From positions 1 through 64,000 of the forward strand of contig NZ_JAFCJX010000009.1 of the NCBI RefSeq assembly GCF_018130695.1: 64,000 nucleotides of DNA. Reading direction: 5' to 3'. Below, piece by piece: positions 54,501 to 62,190 of the stretch. A model generated the notes under the pieces. That model was not told the DNA's origin. It saw only the letters and a list, made by a program, of their open reading frames with translations, and made no database searches. The DNA comes from Bradyrhizobium jicamae. Lineage in GTDB: Bacteria; Pseudomonadota; Alphaproteobacteria; Rhizobiales; Xanthobacteraceae. Made by a program: the position numbers and the translations under genes. Positions within the stretch are counted from its first letter, which is position 1. Each line of letters opens with the position of its first letter.

Positions 54501-54662
54501 TTACGCAGCGGCGGGGCTGTCGCCGTGCTTGTCTTCGCGAATCTCGACCTCGAACCAGCCCATATCCTTCAGCTCGCGCGCCTTCTTCTCGGCAGCGTCC
54601 TCGCTGTCGCGCTTCAGGACAATCTGGCTGGTGCCGTCCCGCGCTAGGATCAAGTAGGTCAT
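54501..54662 (-). CDS. Small beta-alpha-beta protein, family member 1
   Basis: 53 aa: MTYLILARDGTSQIVLKRDS, then EDAAEKKARELKDMGWFEVE and a short charged tail. The same plan recurs in 56022-56258 (MSFAIRAKSRHGELVHRRKT ... DAALKEAREMSRSGCYDVTI). Upstream Mets exist, but 54662 gives the best match. Confidence 0.62.
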   Translation of the reverse strand: MTYLILARDGTSQIVLKRDSEDAAEKKARELKDMGWFEVEIREDKHGDSPAAA

Positions 54663-54934
54663 TGGCTGCATCCACCCGCTACAAGCGTACACCGCTTTGG
54701 CCGGCACGAACAGCAACAATTGGATACGCAGCGCGCATGTTCATGCGAGGTTGGCGCCGAATGAGCCCGCCGACGGCGGCCTCGGACATCGTGATCGACG
54801 CGCGGCGCCTGGACTGCAGCGACATCACGCGGCGTGAAGCGACATCTCAACTGAAAAGATCGGCGCAAATGCCTGTGTCGCCTGCAATTTCGGCAGCGGC
54901 GGAGGGGGCTTCGAACAGAACTGGCACCGCGCGC

Positions 54935-55108
54935 GATGCCTTTGCCGCGCTGTATGACAAGGCGCCGATCGCGCGCAACTACGACCCGCGCTGGAGCGTG
55001 TGGGCGGCGGCCTTCGGCGGATCGCAGACCACCGACGCCAACACCGTGCTCGGCTCGAGCGCGACCACCAGCCGTGTGTTCGGCACGGTGGCCGGCGCCG
55101 ATTATCGT
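54935..55108 (+). pseudogene. Remnant of an autotransporter passenger/barrel junction
   Basis: The frame reads DAFAALYDKAPIARNYDPRW, then SVWAAAFGGSQTTDANTVLG and SRVFGTVAGADYR, the sequence that precedes and begins the autotransporter beta-barrel of Bradyrhizobium passenger proteins as I know them. The barrel should continue for 250 more residues but the frame turns into unrelated sequence after GADYR and stops at 55192. No intact barrel follows, so it looks like a decayed fragment. Confidence 0.65.
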
Positions 55109-55179
55109 GCGCTACGCCTGGTGAGGAACGCGACGGCACCGGGGACCCGGGTCGTCGCGGCCGAATCTATCGCCGCCGA

Positions 55180-55548
55180 TCAGCGCGCGTAGGTGCCGGG
55201 CGGACGACGGCCCTGCGGATAGCAGCGGCCACGATCGTAGTTGAAATCCCAGCCGTCCGGGCAGGCGCCGTAGCCGTCGCCGCGGTAGTAGCCGCGACCT
55301 CCATAGCCGCGCTCATAGCCGCGCTCCCGCCGGTAGTCATCGGCATAGGGATCCGCCCGATAGGTGCCGGGGGCGCGGTAGCCGTTGGGATAGCAGCGGC
55401 CGTCCGAGAAGTTGAAGTCGTAGCCATCCGGGCATCCGCCGCCCGGGCTGCCGCGAAATTGGATCTGGTGGACGGTGGCATCCTGGGCCGTCGCGGCCGA
55501 CAAGGGTGCCGCTGCCATCAATACCAGTGCCGCCATGCGCAGAATCAC
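55180..55548 (-). CDS. Exported protein with two CPDG/CYP repeats
   Basis: 122 aa. Signal peptide (ILRMAALVLMAAAPLSAATA), then two copies of a 22-residue Cys-rich motif (CPDGYDFNFSDGRCYPNG and CPDGWDFNYDRGRCYPQG), each followed by PPGTY or APGTY, separated by a Tyr/Gly/Arg-rich linker. Each motif has two Cys likely to pair. GTG start with GGAGGAGAGAC. Function unknown; probably a surface or periplasmic protein. Confidence 0.75.
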   Translation of the reverse strand: MILRMAALVLMAAAPLSAATAQDATVHQIQFRGSPGGGCPDGYDFNFSDGRCYPNGYRAPGTYRADPYADDYRRERGYERGYGGRGYYRGDGYGACPDGWDFNYDRGRCYPQGRRPPGTYAR

Positions 55549-55651
55549 GTGTCTCTCCTCCCGATTGCCGAACTGTAACGTGGGATAACAGATCGGGTTC
55601 CCGGCGGAAACAGGACGGGCGCCGTCGCGGCCCATCGCCGCACGGAGACCA

Positions 55652-55698
55652 GGCATGATCCGGAAAAGTGTGGAGCGGTTTTCCGAAAAGAGCATGCC
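55652..55698. repeat. GCATGATC palindromic repeat, copy 4
   Basis: GGCATGATCCGG...GAGCATGCC around AAAAGTGTGGAGCGGTTTTC. Less symmetric than copies 1-3. Confidence 0.85.
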
Positions 55699-55756
55699 TA
55701 AACAAGAAGCTAGAGCGCGATGACGTTTATCGCGTTCCGGCGAATCGCGCGCGCCA

Positions 55757-55840
55757 AAAAACGGAAAGCCCCGCAGGCTGGATGCGGGGCTTTCCCAGCT
55801 GACGGACTGGGGATTCTAGGGCGTGAGCCGTCAACTGTTA
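55757..55840 (-). ncRNA. Candidate small RNA (unproven)
   Basis: A segment between two minus-strand terminators (55875-55914 and 55763-55795) with a possible promoter reading TTGCTT-16 bases-TAAGTT (55874-55847). No open reading frame of note in it. If real it would be about 85 bases long; the tandem terminators could also just end the operon upstream. Confidence 0.3.
55763..55795 (-). terminator. Strong intrinsic terminator (minus strand)
   Basis: On the minus strand GGAAAGCCCCGCA-TCCAGCC-TGCGGGGCTTTCC is followed by GTTTTTTGG. A 13-bp stem with T-tract; only the minus direction has the T-run. See the small RNA candidate. Confidence 0.85.
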
Positions 55841-55874
55841 GACACTAACTTAAGGTTGTATCCGCAAAAAGCAA

Positions 55875-55914
55875 CAGCGCCGCGTCGACGGAGTATCTTC
55901 GTCGCGCGGCGCTG
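55875..55914 (-). terminator. Intrinsic terminator of the 56022-56422 gene pair (minus strand)
   Basis: Hairpin CAGCGCCGCG...CGCGGCGCTG with an inner CGACG/CGTCG helix, followed on the minus strand by TTGCTTTTTG. It lies 107 bases beyond the stop at 56022. Confidence 0.75.
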
Positions 55915-56021
55915 CCTTGAATGCTGGGCCCTGAAATCCCCAGCGAACGGTTTGTCTGTGGCCGTCGCTTCGCGTTCAAGGTCGGGTTCCATTTGTCGCA
56001 CCGCCGCGCATCACGGTCTGG

Positions 56022-56258
56022 TTATCGCGACAGGCGTGAGATCGCTCGGCCGGGCCCGGCAGACCGCTCGGCGGCGCGCGACCGCGGCAGGTCCGAGAAT
56101 TCCGACGAGTGATACTCGCGCCCTTCGGGCGTCGTGATGGTGACGTCGTAGCATCCACTGCGCGACATCTCGCGCGCTTCCTTCAGCGCGGCATCGGCGG
56201 TCTTCCTGCGGTGGACCAGCTCGCCGTGCCTGCTCTTGGCCCGGATCGCAAAACTCAT
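56022..56258 (-). CDS. Small beta-alpha-beta protein, family member 2
   Basis: 78 aa: MSFAIRAKSRHGELVHRRKT, DAALKEAREMSRSGCYDVTI, then TPEGREYHSSEF and an Arg/Ala-rich tail. Related in plan to 54501-54662. Its ATG overlaps the stop of the upstream gene (56255-56258), so it is translated with it. Confidence 0.68.
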   Translation of the reverse strand: MSFAIRAKSRHGELVHRRKTADAALKEAREMSRSGCYDVTITTPEGREYHSSEFSDLPRSRAAERSAGPGRAISRLSR

Positions 56259-56422
56259 CTCTCTTTCTTCTTTTTCTGCTGTTTCTTTTTCAGGATGTCG
56301 GCCTGGCTCCTGAACGCCTGCGCCAGCGAGCGCATCTGGTCAGCCACACGGGCGTCCGCCGTCGTCGCCGCGACCCGCTCCGCCGTGTCCGCCTGGCGGC
56401 GGATTGCCTTGGCCATCTTCAT
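56255..56422 (-). CDS. Small helical basic protein
   Basis: 55 aa from MKMAKAIRRQADTAERVAAT to a Lys-rich end DILKKKQQKKKKER. Helical and highly charged. Start uncertain: 56422 is used, but 56416 or a TTG at 56509 would give alternative lengths and none has a clear ribosome site. The gap 56423-56724 shows nothing else. Confidence 0.6.
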   Translation of the reverse strand: MKMAKAIRRQADTAERVAATTADARVADQMRSLAQAFRSQADILKKKQQKKKKER

Positions 56423-56724
56423 GGGAGGGATAATGGCGGAAGGCGGGGGAGGTTCCCTAAGGCGGCGCAGCAAATCGTCGGCGCTGCATCGTTGAATCCG
56501 AACGCTCAATGGAACGGGCCGAGCCTGCGTGACCCATCGGCCGCGTCATCATTCGCCGAGGCCGGCGGGATATTGGGTCGCCGCGGCGCTGCCAAACATG
56601 GCGGCATTGGGGCAGGGCGTTTCATCTCAAGAACATTTTTCGGTGGGTAGTCTCAAAGGCCGCTGTCCAGCGCCGGCGCGCCGAGTTACGAGGATTCAGG
56701 GTAGGAACAATCCCGGGGCGAATC

Positions 56725-56832
56725 ATGACAACAGTGCAGACGTTGGCACTTGGGGCCATGCTGGCTTGGACTCCAGGTCTCATCCTCATGGCGTTCTTAT
56801 TGTGGAATGTTCCCGAACTCGAAGAGGATTAG
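56725..56832 (+). CDS. Possible 35-aa membrane peptide
   Basis: MTTVQTLALGAMLAWTPGLI then LMAFLLWNVPELEED: one hydrophobic helix and an acidic tail. CGGGGCG lies 4 bases before ATG. Resembles small hydrophobic rhizobial peptides I recall, unverified. From 56833 to 57040 I see nothing. Confidence 0.5.
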   Translation: MTTVQTLALGAMLAWTPGLILMAFLLWNVPELEED

Positions 56833-57040
56833 CCTCGTTTGGCGGCTGAGCCGGCGAGCTCGCATGCACCGTCAGAGCACGCCCGCGGTCACGCAAATTC
56901 TCAATCCGTTGCGGCTCGGATGTTATGGCCTGAGTCACGATGGGACGAGAGCAAGAAGGACCGACTGAGGCGGCCTCCGCGCGATGTCATGTCGGTGCGG
57001 ATGTTCGAGTAGGGCCCTTGGCCGATATAGCGGATATTCC

Positions 57041-57115
57041 TGGTGCCGGCTGAGGGGATTGAACCCCCGACCTTCGGTTTACAAAACCGCTGCTCTACCG
57101 CTGAGCTAAGCCGGC
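57041..57115 (-). tRNA. tRNA-Thr (TGT anticodon)
   Basis: The minus strand reads a full cloverleaf: acceptor GCCGGCT/AGCCGGC, D-arm GCTCAGCGGTAGAGC, anticodon loop TTTGTAA (TGT), T-arm with TTCAATC and an encoded CCA end. The anticodon stem has one G-A mismatch at its base. It reads ACA threonine codons. Confidence 0.93.
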
Positions 57116-57203
57116 GACCTCTTGGGATCGGCCGCTCGCATAGCAGACTTGGATCGCAAGGGCCAGAACCAGGAGGGATGCCTCCAGCGTTGAACAGGCC
57201 CAA

Positions 57204-57229
57204 AAAAGGCGGCTCCGGGGCCGCCTTTT
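57204..57229 (-). terminator. Intrinsic terminator of 57269-57682
   Basis: On the minus strand AAAAGGCGGC-CCCGGA-GCCGCCTTTT runs into TTGGG; 10-bp stem with T-rich end, 40 bases beyond the stop at 57269. Confidence 0.85.
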
Positions 57230-57268
57230 CGATGTCTTGCATCGCCTTTTCAGTCCCGCTGCTCAGGC

Positions 57269-57682
57269 CTATTGGCACGGATGCATGAGGTTGTCGGTGC
57301 CGCGGAACCAGGTGCCGGGGGTGCACACAAAACCGTTCTGCTTCGCATATGCCTCGCCGCCGATCGGGGCGGTGGCGACCGCAGCCGCGGTGCCGATGGC
57401 GCCGCCGACGATGGCGCCGGCGGTGTCAGCGGCGGCCGCGGCGGGGGCGAAAGGGCCGGGGTCATACCTGTTGTAGCTGTCGCGCCAGGCGCGATCGTGC
57501 CTGTAGACGCGGTGCTGATAGCGGCCGGTGTAGGGATTGCCCGGGCCGTAGTTCTGGCAATTGGCATTCGGGTAGAAGTTCGCGCAATAGGCGGGGTCTT
57601 CGATCACGGCCTGCGCGATCGCGGGGCTCGCGAAGGCAGATGCAAGCAACGCGGCGGCGCCGAGAATCTTGAGGGGTGTCAT
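57269..57682 (-). CDS. Exported protein with glycine-zipper region
   Basis: 137 aa. Signal peptide (TPLKILGAAALLASAFASPA), a Tyr/Asn-rich segment with paired cysteines (YCANFYPNANCQNYG), then an Ala/Gly stretch DTAGAIVGGAIGTAAAVATA of glycine-zipper type and two further cysteines (FVCTPG, MHPCQ). Probably an envelope protein. ATG with GGAGAAG upstream. Confidence 0.78.
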   Translation of the reverse strand: MTPLKILGAAALLASAFASPAIAQAVIEDPAYCANFYPNANCQNYGPGNPYTGRYQHRVYRHDRAWRDSYNRYDPGPFAPAAAAADTAGAIVGGAIGTAAAVATAPIGGEAYAKQNGFVCTPGTWFRGTDNLMHPCQ

Positions 57683-57808
57683 GAGGCTTCTCCTGCAGAT
57701 GATGAGGAGCCTAAGCGCCCGCGTGACGCGAGGTTCCGATTCCGGCTTGTGCTTCATTCAAACCAGTGTGAAGTTCCGCGCGCATTTGGATTGACAGCGA
57801 GAGATTGC

Positions 57809-58525
57809 ATGCAGACGCGCGACGTCGACTACCGCTGCGGGGACGCGGATCTGCGCGGCTATCTCGCGTTCAACGCGGCCGGCGGCACGCGGCCCGGCGT
57901 GCTGGTGTTTCACGAGGGACTCGGGCTCGGCGCGTTTGCGATGGAGCGCGCGCGCAAGCTTGCGGAGGCCGGTTATGTCGCGCTCGCCGCCGACATGTTC
58001 GGCGCGCGGCGACAGGCCACCAATCTGCAGGAGGTCGCGACCGTCGTTGGTGGCTTGCGTGCCGAGCCTTTGGTTTTGCGGGCACGAGCGCGCGCGGCGC
58101 TGGAAACGCTGTCGGCGCTGCCGGAGGTCGATGCCGGCAGATGCGTGGCGATCGGTTACTGCTTTGGCGGCTCGGTGGTGCTCGAGCTCGCGCGCGACGG
58201 CGCCGACATCAGGGCGGCCGTCAGCTTTCACGGCGTGCTCACGACGAAATTGCCGGCGGCCGCGGGCGCGGTGAAGGCGAGCGTGCTGGTGCTGACAGGC
58301 GCCGAGGATCCGCTGGCGCCGCCGGACCAGGTCGCGGCGTTCGCGGACGAGATGCGTGCGGCTGGGGTCGCCGACTGGCAGGTGGTCTCCTACGGCAACA
58401 CGCTGCACGGCTTTGCCAATCCGGCCGCCGACGGCTCGATGATGCGCACCGCGCTCTACAATGTGCAGTCCGATCGCCGCTCCTGGGCCGCAATGCATGG
58501 GCTGCTTGCCGAAGTGCTGGCCTGA
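57809..58525 (+). CDS. Dienelactone hydrolase family protein
   Basis: 238 aa. Catalytic Cys in AIGYCFGGSVVLELA (Cys instead of Ser, as in dienelactone hydrolases), Asp in LVLTGAEDPLAPPDQ, His in GNTLHGFANPAADG, and the typical GVLVFHEGLGLGAFAMERAR start (split: VFHEGLGLGAFAME). Acts on lactones or esters of aromatic catabolism or detoxification; no catabolic genes adjoin. Confidence 0.9.
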   Translation: MQTRDVDYRCGDADLRGYLAFNAAGGTRPGVLVFHEGLGLGAFAMERARKLAEAGYVALAADMFGARRQATNLQEVATVVGGLRAEPLVLRARARAALETLSALPEVDAGRCVAIGYCFGGSVVLELARDGADIRAAVSFHGVLTTKLPAAAGAVKASVLVLTGAEDPLAPPDQVAAFADEMRAAGVADWQVVSYGNTLHGFANPAADGSMMRTALYNVQSDRRSWAAMHGLLAEVLA

Positions 58526-58563
58526 CAAGTGCCTCGATCTGGTGTTTGATGGCTCTACGTTTT

Positions 58564-58633
58564 GAGCATGATCTTATCGGAAAACCGCTGCGCACTTTGC
58601 GCTAACGCGGCCCTCCGGGTCCGGATCATGCTC
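58564..58633. repeat. GCATGATC palindromic repeat, copy 5 (with an insertion)
   Basis: GAGCATGATC ... GGATCATGCTC as in the other copies, but the interior GGAAAACCGCTGCGCACTTT is followed by extra GCGCTAACGCGGCCCTCCGG. Sits between the hydrolase and the metal permease. Confidence 0.85.
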
Positions 58634-58655
58634 TGATCACGCGGGCAGGGGATTG

Positions 58656-59351
58656 ATGTTCGGAATTCTGGGGCTTGGTTTTCTGCTCGGCATGCAGCAT
58701 GCGCTGGAGCCCGATCACATCGCGGCGGTGTCCAGCATCGCGGCGCGGCGCAGCCAGGTTGGCGACATCGTCAAGCATGGCCTGACCTGGGGGCTTGGCC
58801 ACACGCTGACCCTGTTCGTATTCGCGGGCGCTGCGATCCTGCTGGGACGCGCGATCCCCGAGACCATCTCGCAGCCGATCGAGACCGCTGTTGGAATCAT
58901 GCTGGTCGGCCTCGGTGCGCATGTGCTGTGGCGCCTGTGGCGCGACCGCATTCATTTTCATCGCCATGGTCATGCCGACGGCACCCAGCATTTTCATGCG
59001 CACAGCCATGCGGGCGAAACCGTGCCGCATGCCCGCGCCGCGCATGCGCATAGCCACGGCTTCCGCTGGCGCACGTTGCTGGTCGGATTGATGCACGGCA
59101 TGGCGGGATCGGCAGCGCTCCTGGTGCTGACGGTGACGCAGGCGCCGAATCCTGCGATCGGGCTCGGCTATGTCGCGCTGTTCGGCGTCGGCTCGATGAT
59201 CGGCATGGGCGCGCTATCGAGCGTGATCGCGGTGCCGCTCGCGGCCTCGGCGCGCTGGCTGACCTGGGCCAATCATGGCCTGCAGGCCGCCGTCGGCCTC
59301 ATCACGATCGCGATCGGCATTCACGCGATCATCGAGAACGCGTTCGCTTGA
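58656..59351 (+). CDS. NicO/UreH-type nickel-cobalt permease
   Basis: 231 aa, six helices. Signature GMQHALEPDHIAAVSS (HX4DH) in the first helix and HGLTWGLGHTLTLFVF in the second identify the NiCoT/NicO superfamily. A long His-rich cytosolic loop (HFHRHGHADG, then HFHAHSHAGE and AHAHSHG) lies between helices 3 and 4, probably for metal binding. Direction (uptake or efflux) is not certain. ATG 58656 follows GCAGGGG. Confidence 0.88.
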   Translation: MFGILGLGFLLGMQHALEPDHIAAVSSIAARRSQVGDIVKHGLTWGLGHTLTLFVFAGAAILLGRAIPETISQPIETAVGIMLVGLGAHVLWRLWRDRIHFHRHGHADGTQHFHAHSHAGETVPHARAAHAHSHGFRWRTLLVGLMHGMAGSAALLVLTVTQAPNPAIGLGYVALFGVGSMIGMGALSSVIAVPLAASARWLTWANHGLQAAVGLITIAIGIHAIIENAFA

Positions 59352-59379
59352 CCTCACCGCGTCCGTCAACGTCCAGACC

Positions 59380-59506
59380 CTCATCCTGAGGAGCCCGCGA
59401 AGCGGGCGTCTCGAAGGATGCGGCCCCATTGGGGCCTCATGGTTCGCCCGGCGAATGCGAAGCATCGTCCGGAGACGCGCTTCGCGCTCCTCACCATGAG
59501 GGTCTG
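59380..59506. repeat. Inverted-repeat element (TCATCCTGAGGAG family), copy 2
   Basis: TCATCCTGAGGAGCCCGCGA...GCGTCTCGAAGGATG and GGAGACGCGC...GCTCCTCACCATGAGGG form the same palindrome as at 22862-23027. The remainder of the gap 59352-59673 holds no gene that I can support. Confidence 0.85.
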
Positions 59507-59673
59507 AAAAGCCCCGCCACAGCCGTTAACGCTTCCTGATGCCATTGCCTCGCAGTTGAGTGAGCGCGCCACCTTGCGCGTTAGGCTTACCGGCAGTTAG
59601 GCCGACCTCCTTAACCCATGCGTGCACGCGTTGGATTAGGTTGCAGTCGGACCAACCGGGGCTTCGGGTGACA

Positions 59674-60150
59674 ATGCGCATTGGCGTTGCATTGGCGTTT
59701 TTGACAGCGATGAGCGCGCAGGCCCTTGCGGGCGGCGGTTTCGACATCGTCGTGCCCAACCGTCCGGGCGTTCCCATCATCATCAACGGCATCGATGCCT
59801 CCTACGCCGCGATCGAGGGCGAGTGGGGCCTTGGCCGCAATGAGCAGGTGCAGCCGACCATCTATGGCGGCCGCTACATCGATGGCCCGCCGAATGTCGG
59901 CCACTACTATCCGAGCGCCGGCCAGATGCCGGGCTACGGCCGCCTCGAGATCGAGCCGCCGGCCAAGCGTCGGCTGCCGCAGCCGGCCGAGAGCTATTAT
60001 CAATCATGGTCGTCGCAATCGGCGCCACTGCCGGCGCAATCCACGCCGCCGGTCGACCCGCCCGCGGTGATCTACGCGCCTGAGATCAACAACCGCACGC
60101 CCGGTCCGCGCCCGCCGCGTCCACGCCCGCCGCGTCCACGCCCGCGCTGA
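59674..60150 (+). CDS. Exported Pro-rich protein, unknown
   Basis: 158 aa. Signal peptide (RIGVALAFLTAMSAQALA), a conserved-looking half (FDIVVPNRPGVPIIINGIDA, YGGRYIDGPPNVGHYYPSAG) and a proline/arginine tail (PRPPRPRPPRPRPR). The tail could bind a partner or the wall. Function unknown. Confidence 0.78.
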   Translation: MRIGVALAFLTAMSAQALAGGGFDIVVPNRPGVPIIINGIDASYAAIEGEWGLGRNEQVQPTIYGGRYIDGPPNVGHYYPSAGQMPGYGRLEIEPPAKRRLPQPAESYYQSWSSQSAPLPAQSTPPVDPPAVIYAPEINNRTPGPRPPRPRPPRPRPR

Positions 60151-60200
60151 AGTTTTCACGAAGCAAGAAACGACGACAAGAGACCCAACAGGAGAGTGTA

Positions 60201-60641
60201 ATGCGTAAGATGATTGCAGGAATGGTCGCAGCCGTTGCGATGACCGCAGCTGCGCCCGCGATGGCGTGCGGCTACAGCCCGTGCGGCTATTCGGCGCCGA
60301 TCGTGAACTACGGCTACGTCAATTCCGGCTGCAACCCCTGCGGCGGTGGCGGCTGGGCCGTCGAGCGTCTGCCCGACCCGGTGCAGCAGTATTACTACGT
60401 CAACCAGGGCCCGACCTACACCGGCCCGGGCAACTGGGCGCCGCGTCCGGTCTACGAGCCGACGCTGACCCGCCCGTATTACGGCTACGGCTATCGCCAT
60501 CACCACTATCGTCCGTGGTATCCGCGCACGAGCTACTATCATCGTCCGCGCGTCGGCTACCGGTACGGCTACGCCCCGCGCCGCGCCTACGGCCCGGCAG
60601 CGTACCACTACGGCCACCGCGTGCTGCGCCGCTACTACTGA
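60201..60641 (+). CDS. Exported Tyr/Gly/Arg-rich protein
   Basis: 146 aa. Signal peptide (RKMIAGMVAAVAMTAAAPAM), four to six cysteines in a glycine-rich N-terminal part (ACGYSPCGYS, CNPCGGGG), and a Tyr/Arg/His-rich low-complexity remainder (YYGYGYRHHHYRPW). ATG with GGAGAG. Likely envelope protein; same neighbourhood as the preceding exported protein. Confidence 0.8.
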   Translation: MRKMIAGMVAAVAMTAAAPAMACGYSPCGYSAPIVNYGYVNSGCNPCGGGGWAVERLPDPVQQYYYVNQGPTYTGPGNWAPRPVYEPTLTRPYYGYGYRHHHYRPWYPRTSYYHRPRVGYRYGYAPRRAYGPAAYHYGHRVLRRYY

Positions 60642-60664
60642 TCCAGACGCGCTAAGATCTGGAG

Positions 60665-60694
60665 CGCCCGTTCGCGACAGCGAGCGGGCGTTTT
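60665..60694 (+). terminator. Intrinsic terminator after 60201-60641
   Basis: CGCCCGTTCGC-GACA-GCGAGCGGGCG then TTTT, an 11-bp stem with one G-T pair, 23 bases past the stop. rlmB ends just beyond it on the other strand. Confidence 0.9.
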
Positions 60695-61522
60695 CTACTT
60701 CATCAGCCCCAGCCGGCTCGCGCCGATGTAGAGCGCCAGCACGGCGGCATTCGACACGTTGAGGCTCTTGATCTCGCCGGGCATGTCGAGGCGCGCGACG
60801 GTGCGGCAGGTCTCGCGGGTCAATTGGCGCAGGCCCTTGCCTTCGGCGCCGAGCACCAGCGCCAGCGGCTGCTGCAACTCCACCTGCGCCAGATTCTCCG
60901 AACCCTGGCTATCGAGGCCGACGGTCTGAAAGCCGCGGTCGTTCAGCTCGGTCAGCGCGCGCGCCAGATTTTGCACGGTGACCATGGGCACCAGCTCCAG
61001 CGCGCCGGAGGCTGATTTTGCCAGCACGCCGGTCGCCTCCGGGCTGTGCCGGGCGGTCGTCACGATCGCCTTCACTGCGAACGCTGCTGCCGAGCGCAGG
61101 ATGGCACCGACATTGTGCGGGTCGGTGATCTGGTCGAGCACCAGCACGATGCCGTCCGGGTCCAGCGTATCGATGTCGGGTGAGGGCAGGGGCTCGGCCT
61201 CCGCCAGCAGGCCCTGATGGACCGCGTCGGGGCCGAGCCGCTGGTCGATTGCGCTGGGGCGGACGATCTCCGGGGTGACGCGGGTCTCGATGTTTTCGTC
61301 CGCCAGCCGCTTGGCGGCGTTCTCGGTGAGGTAAAGCTTGCGGATCCGGCGCTGTGGGTTGGCAAGCGCCATCGACACCGAGTGCCAGCCATAGAGAATC
61401 ACCGGCGCGTCGCCGCCGCCGTCGCGGTCCCGCCGGGCCGGCGCGCGGCCGAATTTCTGCCCTTTTTGGAAGGGTTTAGGCCTGTTTCGGCGGAAATCTG
61501 GTTTGCGGTCGCGATCATTCAT
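60695..61522 (-). CDS. rlmB: 23S rRNA (guanosine-2'-O-)-methyltransferase RlmB
   Basis: 275 aa. SPOUT/TrmH fold: the substrate-binding domain starts ILYGWHSVSMALANPQRRIR; motif 1 is ITDPHNVGAILRSAAAF, motif 2 ALVLGAEGKGLRQLT, motif 3 IKSLNVSNAAVLALYIG. The 40-residue basic N-terminus (RDRKPDFRRNRPKPFQKGQK) is typical of alphaproteobacterial members. Methylates G2251 of 23S rRNA in E. coli numbering. ATG 61522 has no strong ribosome site. Confidence 0.93.
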   Translation of the reverse strand: MNDRDRKPDFRRNRPKPFQKGQKFGRAPARRDRDGGGDAPVILYGWHSVSMALANPQRRIRKLYLTENAAKRLADENIETRVTPEIVRPSAIDQRLGPDAVHQGLLAEAEPLPSPDIDTLDPDGIVLVLDQITDPHNVGAILRSAAAFAVKAIVTTARHSPEATGVLAKSASGALELVPMVTVQNLARALTELNDRGFQTVGLDSQGSENLAQVELQQPLALVLGAEGKGLRQLTRETCRTVARLDMPGEIKSLNVSNAAVLALYIGASRLGLMK

Positions 61523-61727
61523 GTGAGGCTTGTGTCACGGGTTCCGGGATATGGCAATTTGGTCCGCAAAAGCATGCCAAATTGACCGTCCCTTGGTTGA
61601 CTTCAGGGGGGCGCTTCGCCCATAAACGCGCCCGACCGCGCAGGCCGATCCCGGCCCCGCGGTTATCAGCGTCATCTCGATGACCCGGTCCGCCGCCACT
61701 CGCGCGGCCGGTCTGGCGCTGTTGGAC

Positions 61728-61813
61728 GGGGGAGTGTCCCGAGTGGCAAAGGGAGCTGACTGTAAATCAGCCGTCTTATGACTTCGCAGGTTCGAGTCCT
61801 GCCTCCCCCACCA
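61728..61813 (+). tRNA. tRNA-Tyr (GTA anticodon)
   Basis: Class II tRNA: acceptor GGGGGAG/CTCCCCC, D-arm CCCGAGTGGCAAAGGG, anticodon loop ACTGTAAAT (GTA), long variable arm GTCTTATGAC, T-arm with TTCGAGTC, then ACCA encoded. 86 bases, single copy seen. Confidence 0.96.
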
Positions 61814-61834
61814 GCCTTCGCTCGCGAAGCGAGA

Positions 61835-62031
61835 GAAGGCTGCCACGCCGTAGCCCAACGGGCGAAGGCGGGCCGGGGCCGCGAGCTACGGCTAGGCAAG
61901 CCACACAACGTAAATTCAAGGGAACAGCGGTTCGCTCGCTTCGCGAGCTACGGCTCGGCAAGCCCGGCAAAATCTCTCGTAGCGAAGTGAGCGAAGGCTG
62001 CCGCGCCGAAGCCCAAAGGGCGTAGGCGGGC
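61835..62031. repeat. 39-bp direct repeat pair downstream of tRNA-Tyr
   Basis: GAAGGCTGCCACGCCGTAGC... at 61835-61873 and GAAGGCTGCCGCGCCGAAGC... at 61993-62031 differ at only a few positions. Smaller hairpins (TCGCTCGCTTCGCGAGC, and GTCCGT...ACGGAC at 62051-62086) fill the rest of the 61814-62190 gap, which has no gene that I can support. Confidence 0.8.
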
Positions 62032-62190
62032 TAAGGCAAGGCACGTAGGTGTCCGTAGCTTGAGCGAAGCGAAAGCGAAGACGGACTGTTGCCATACAAT
62101 ATCCGTATCGCCCCACTTGCAGCACCGTCCTTGCGCATCGGGCCGGCCAGCGTCACAAACAACCATTCCCACTACGCGCGGAGAACTCCT

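Noticed and set aside
46100..58633. GCATGATC repeats as a CRISPR array
   Set aside because: The copies are scattered over 37 kb, palindromic and not separated by unique spacers of equal length; no cas genes.
61728..62190. tRNA-Tyr as an attachment site of an integrated element
   Set aside because: No integrase, no second copy of the tRNA end and no phage genes in the window; only repeats follow.
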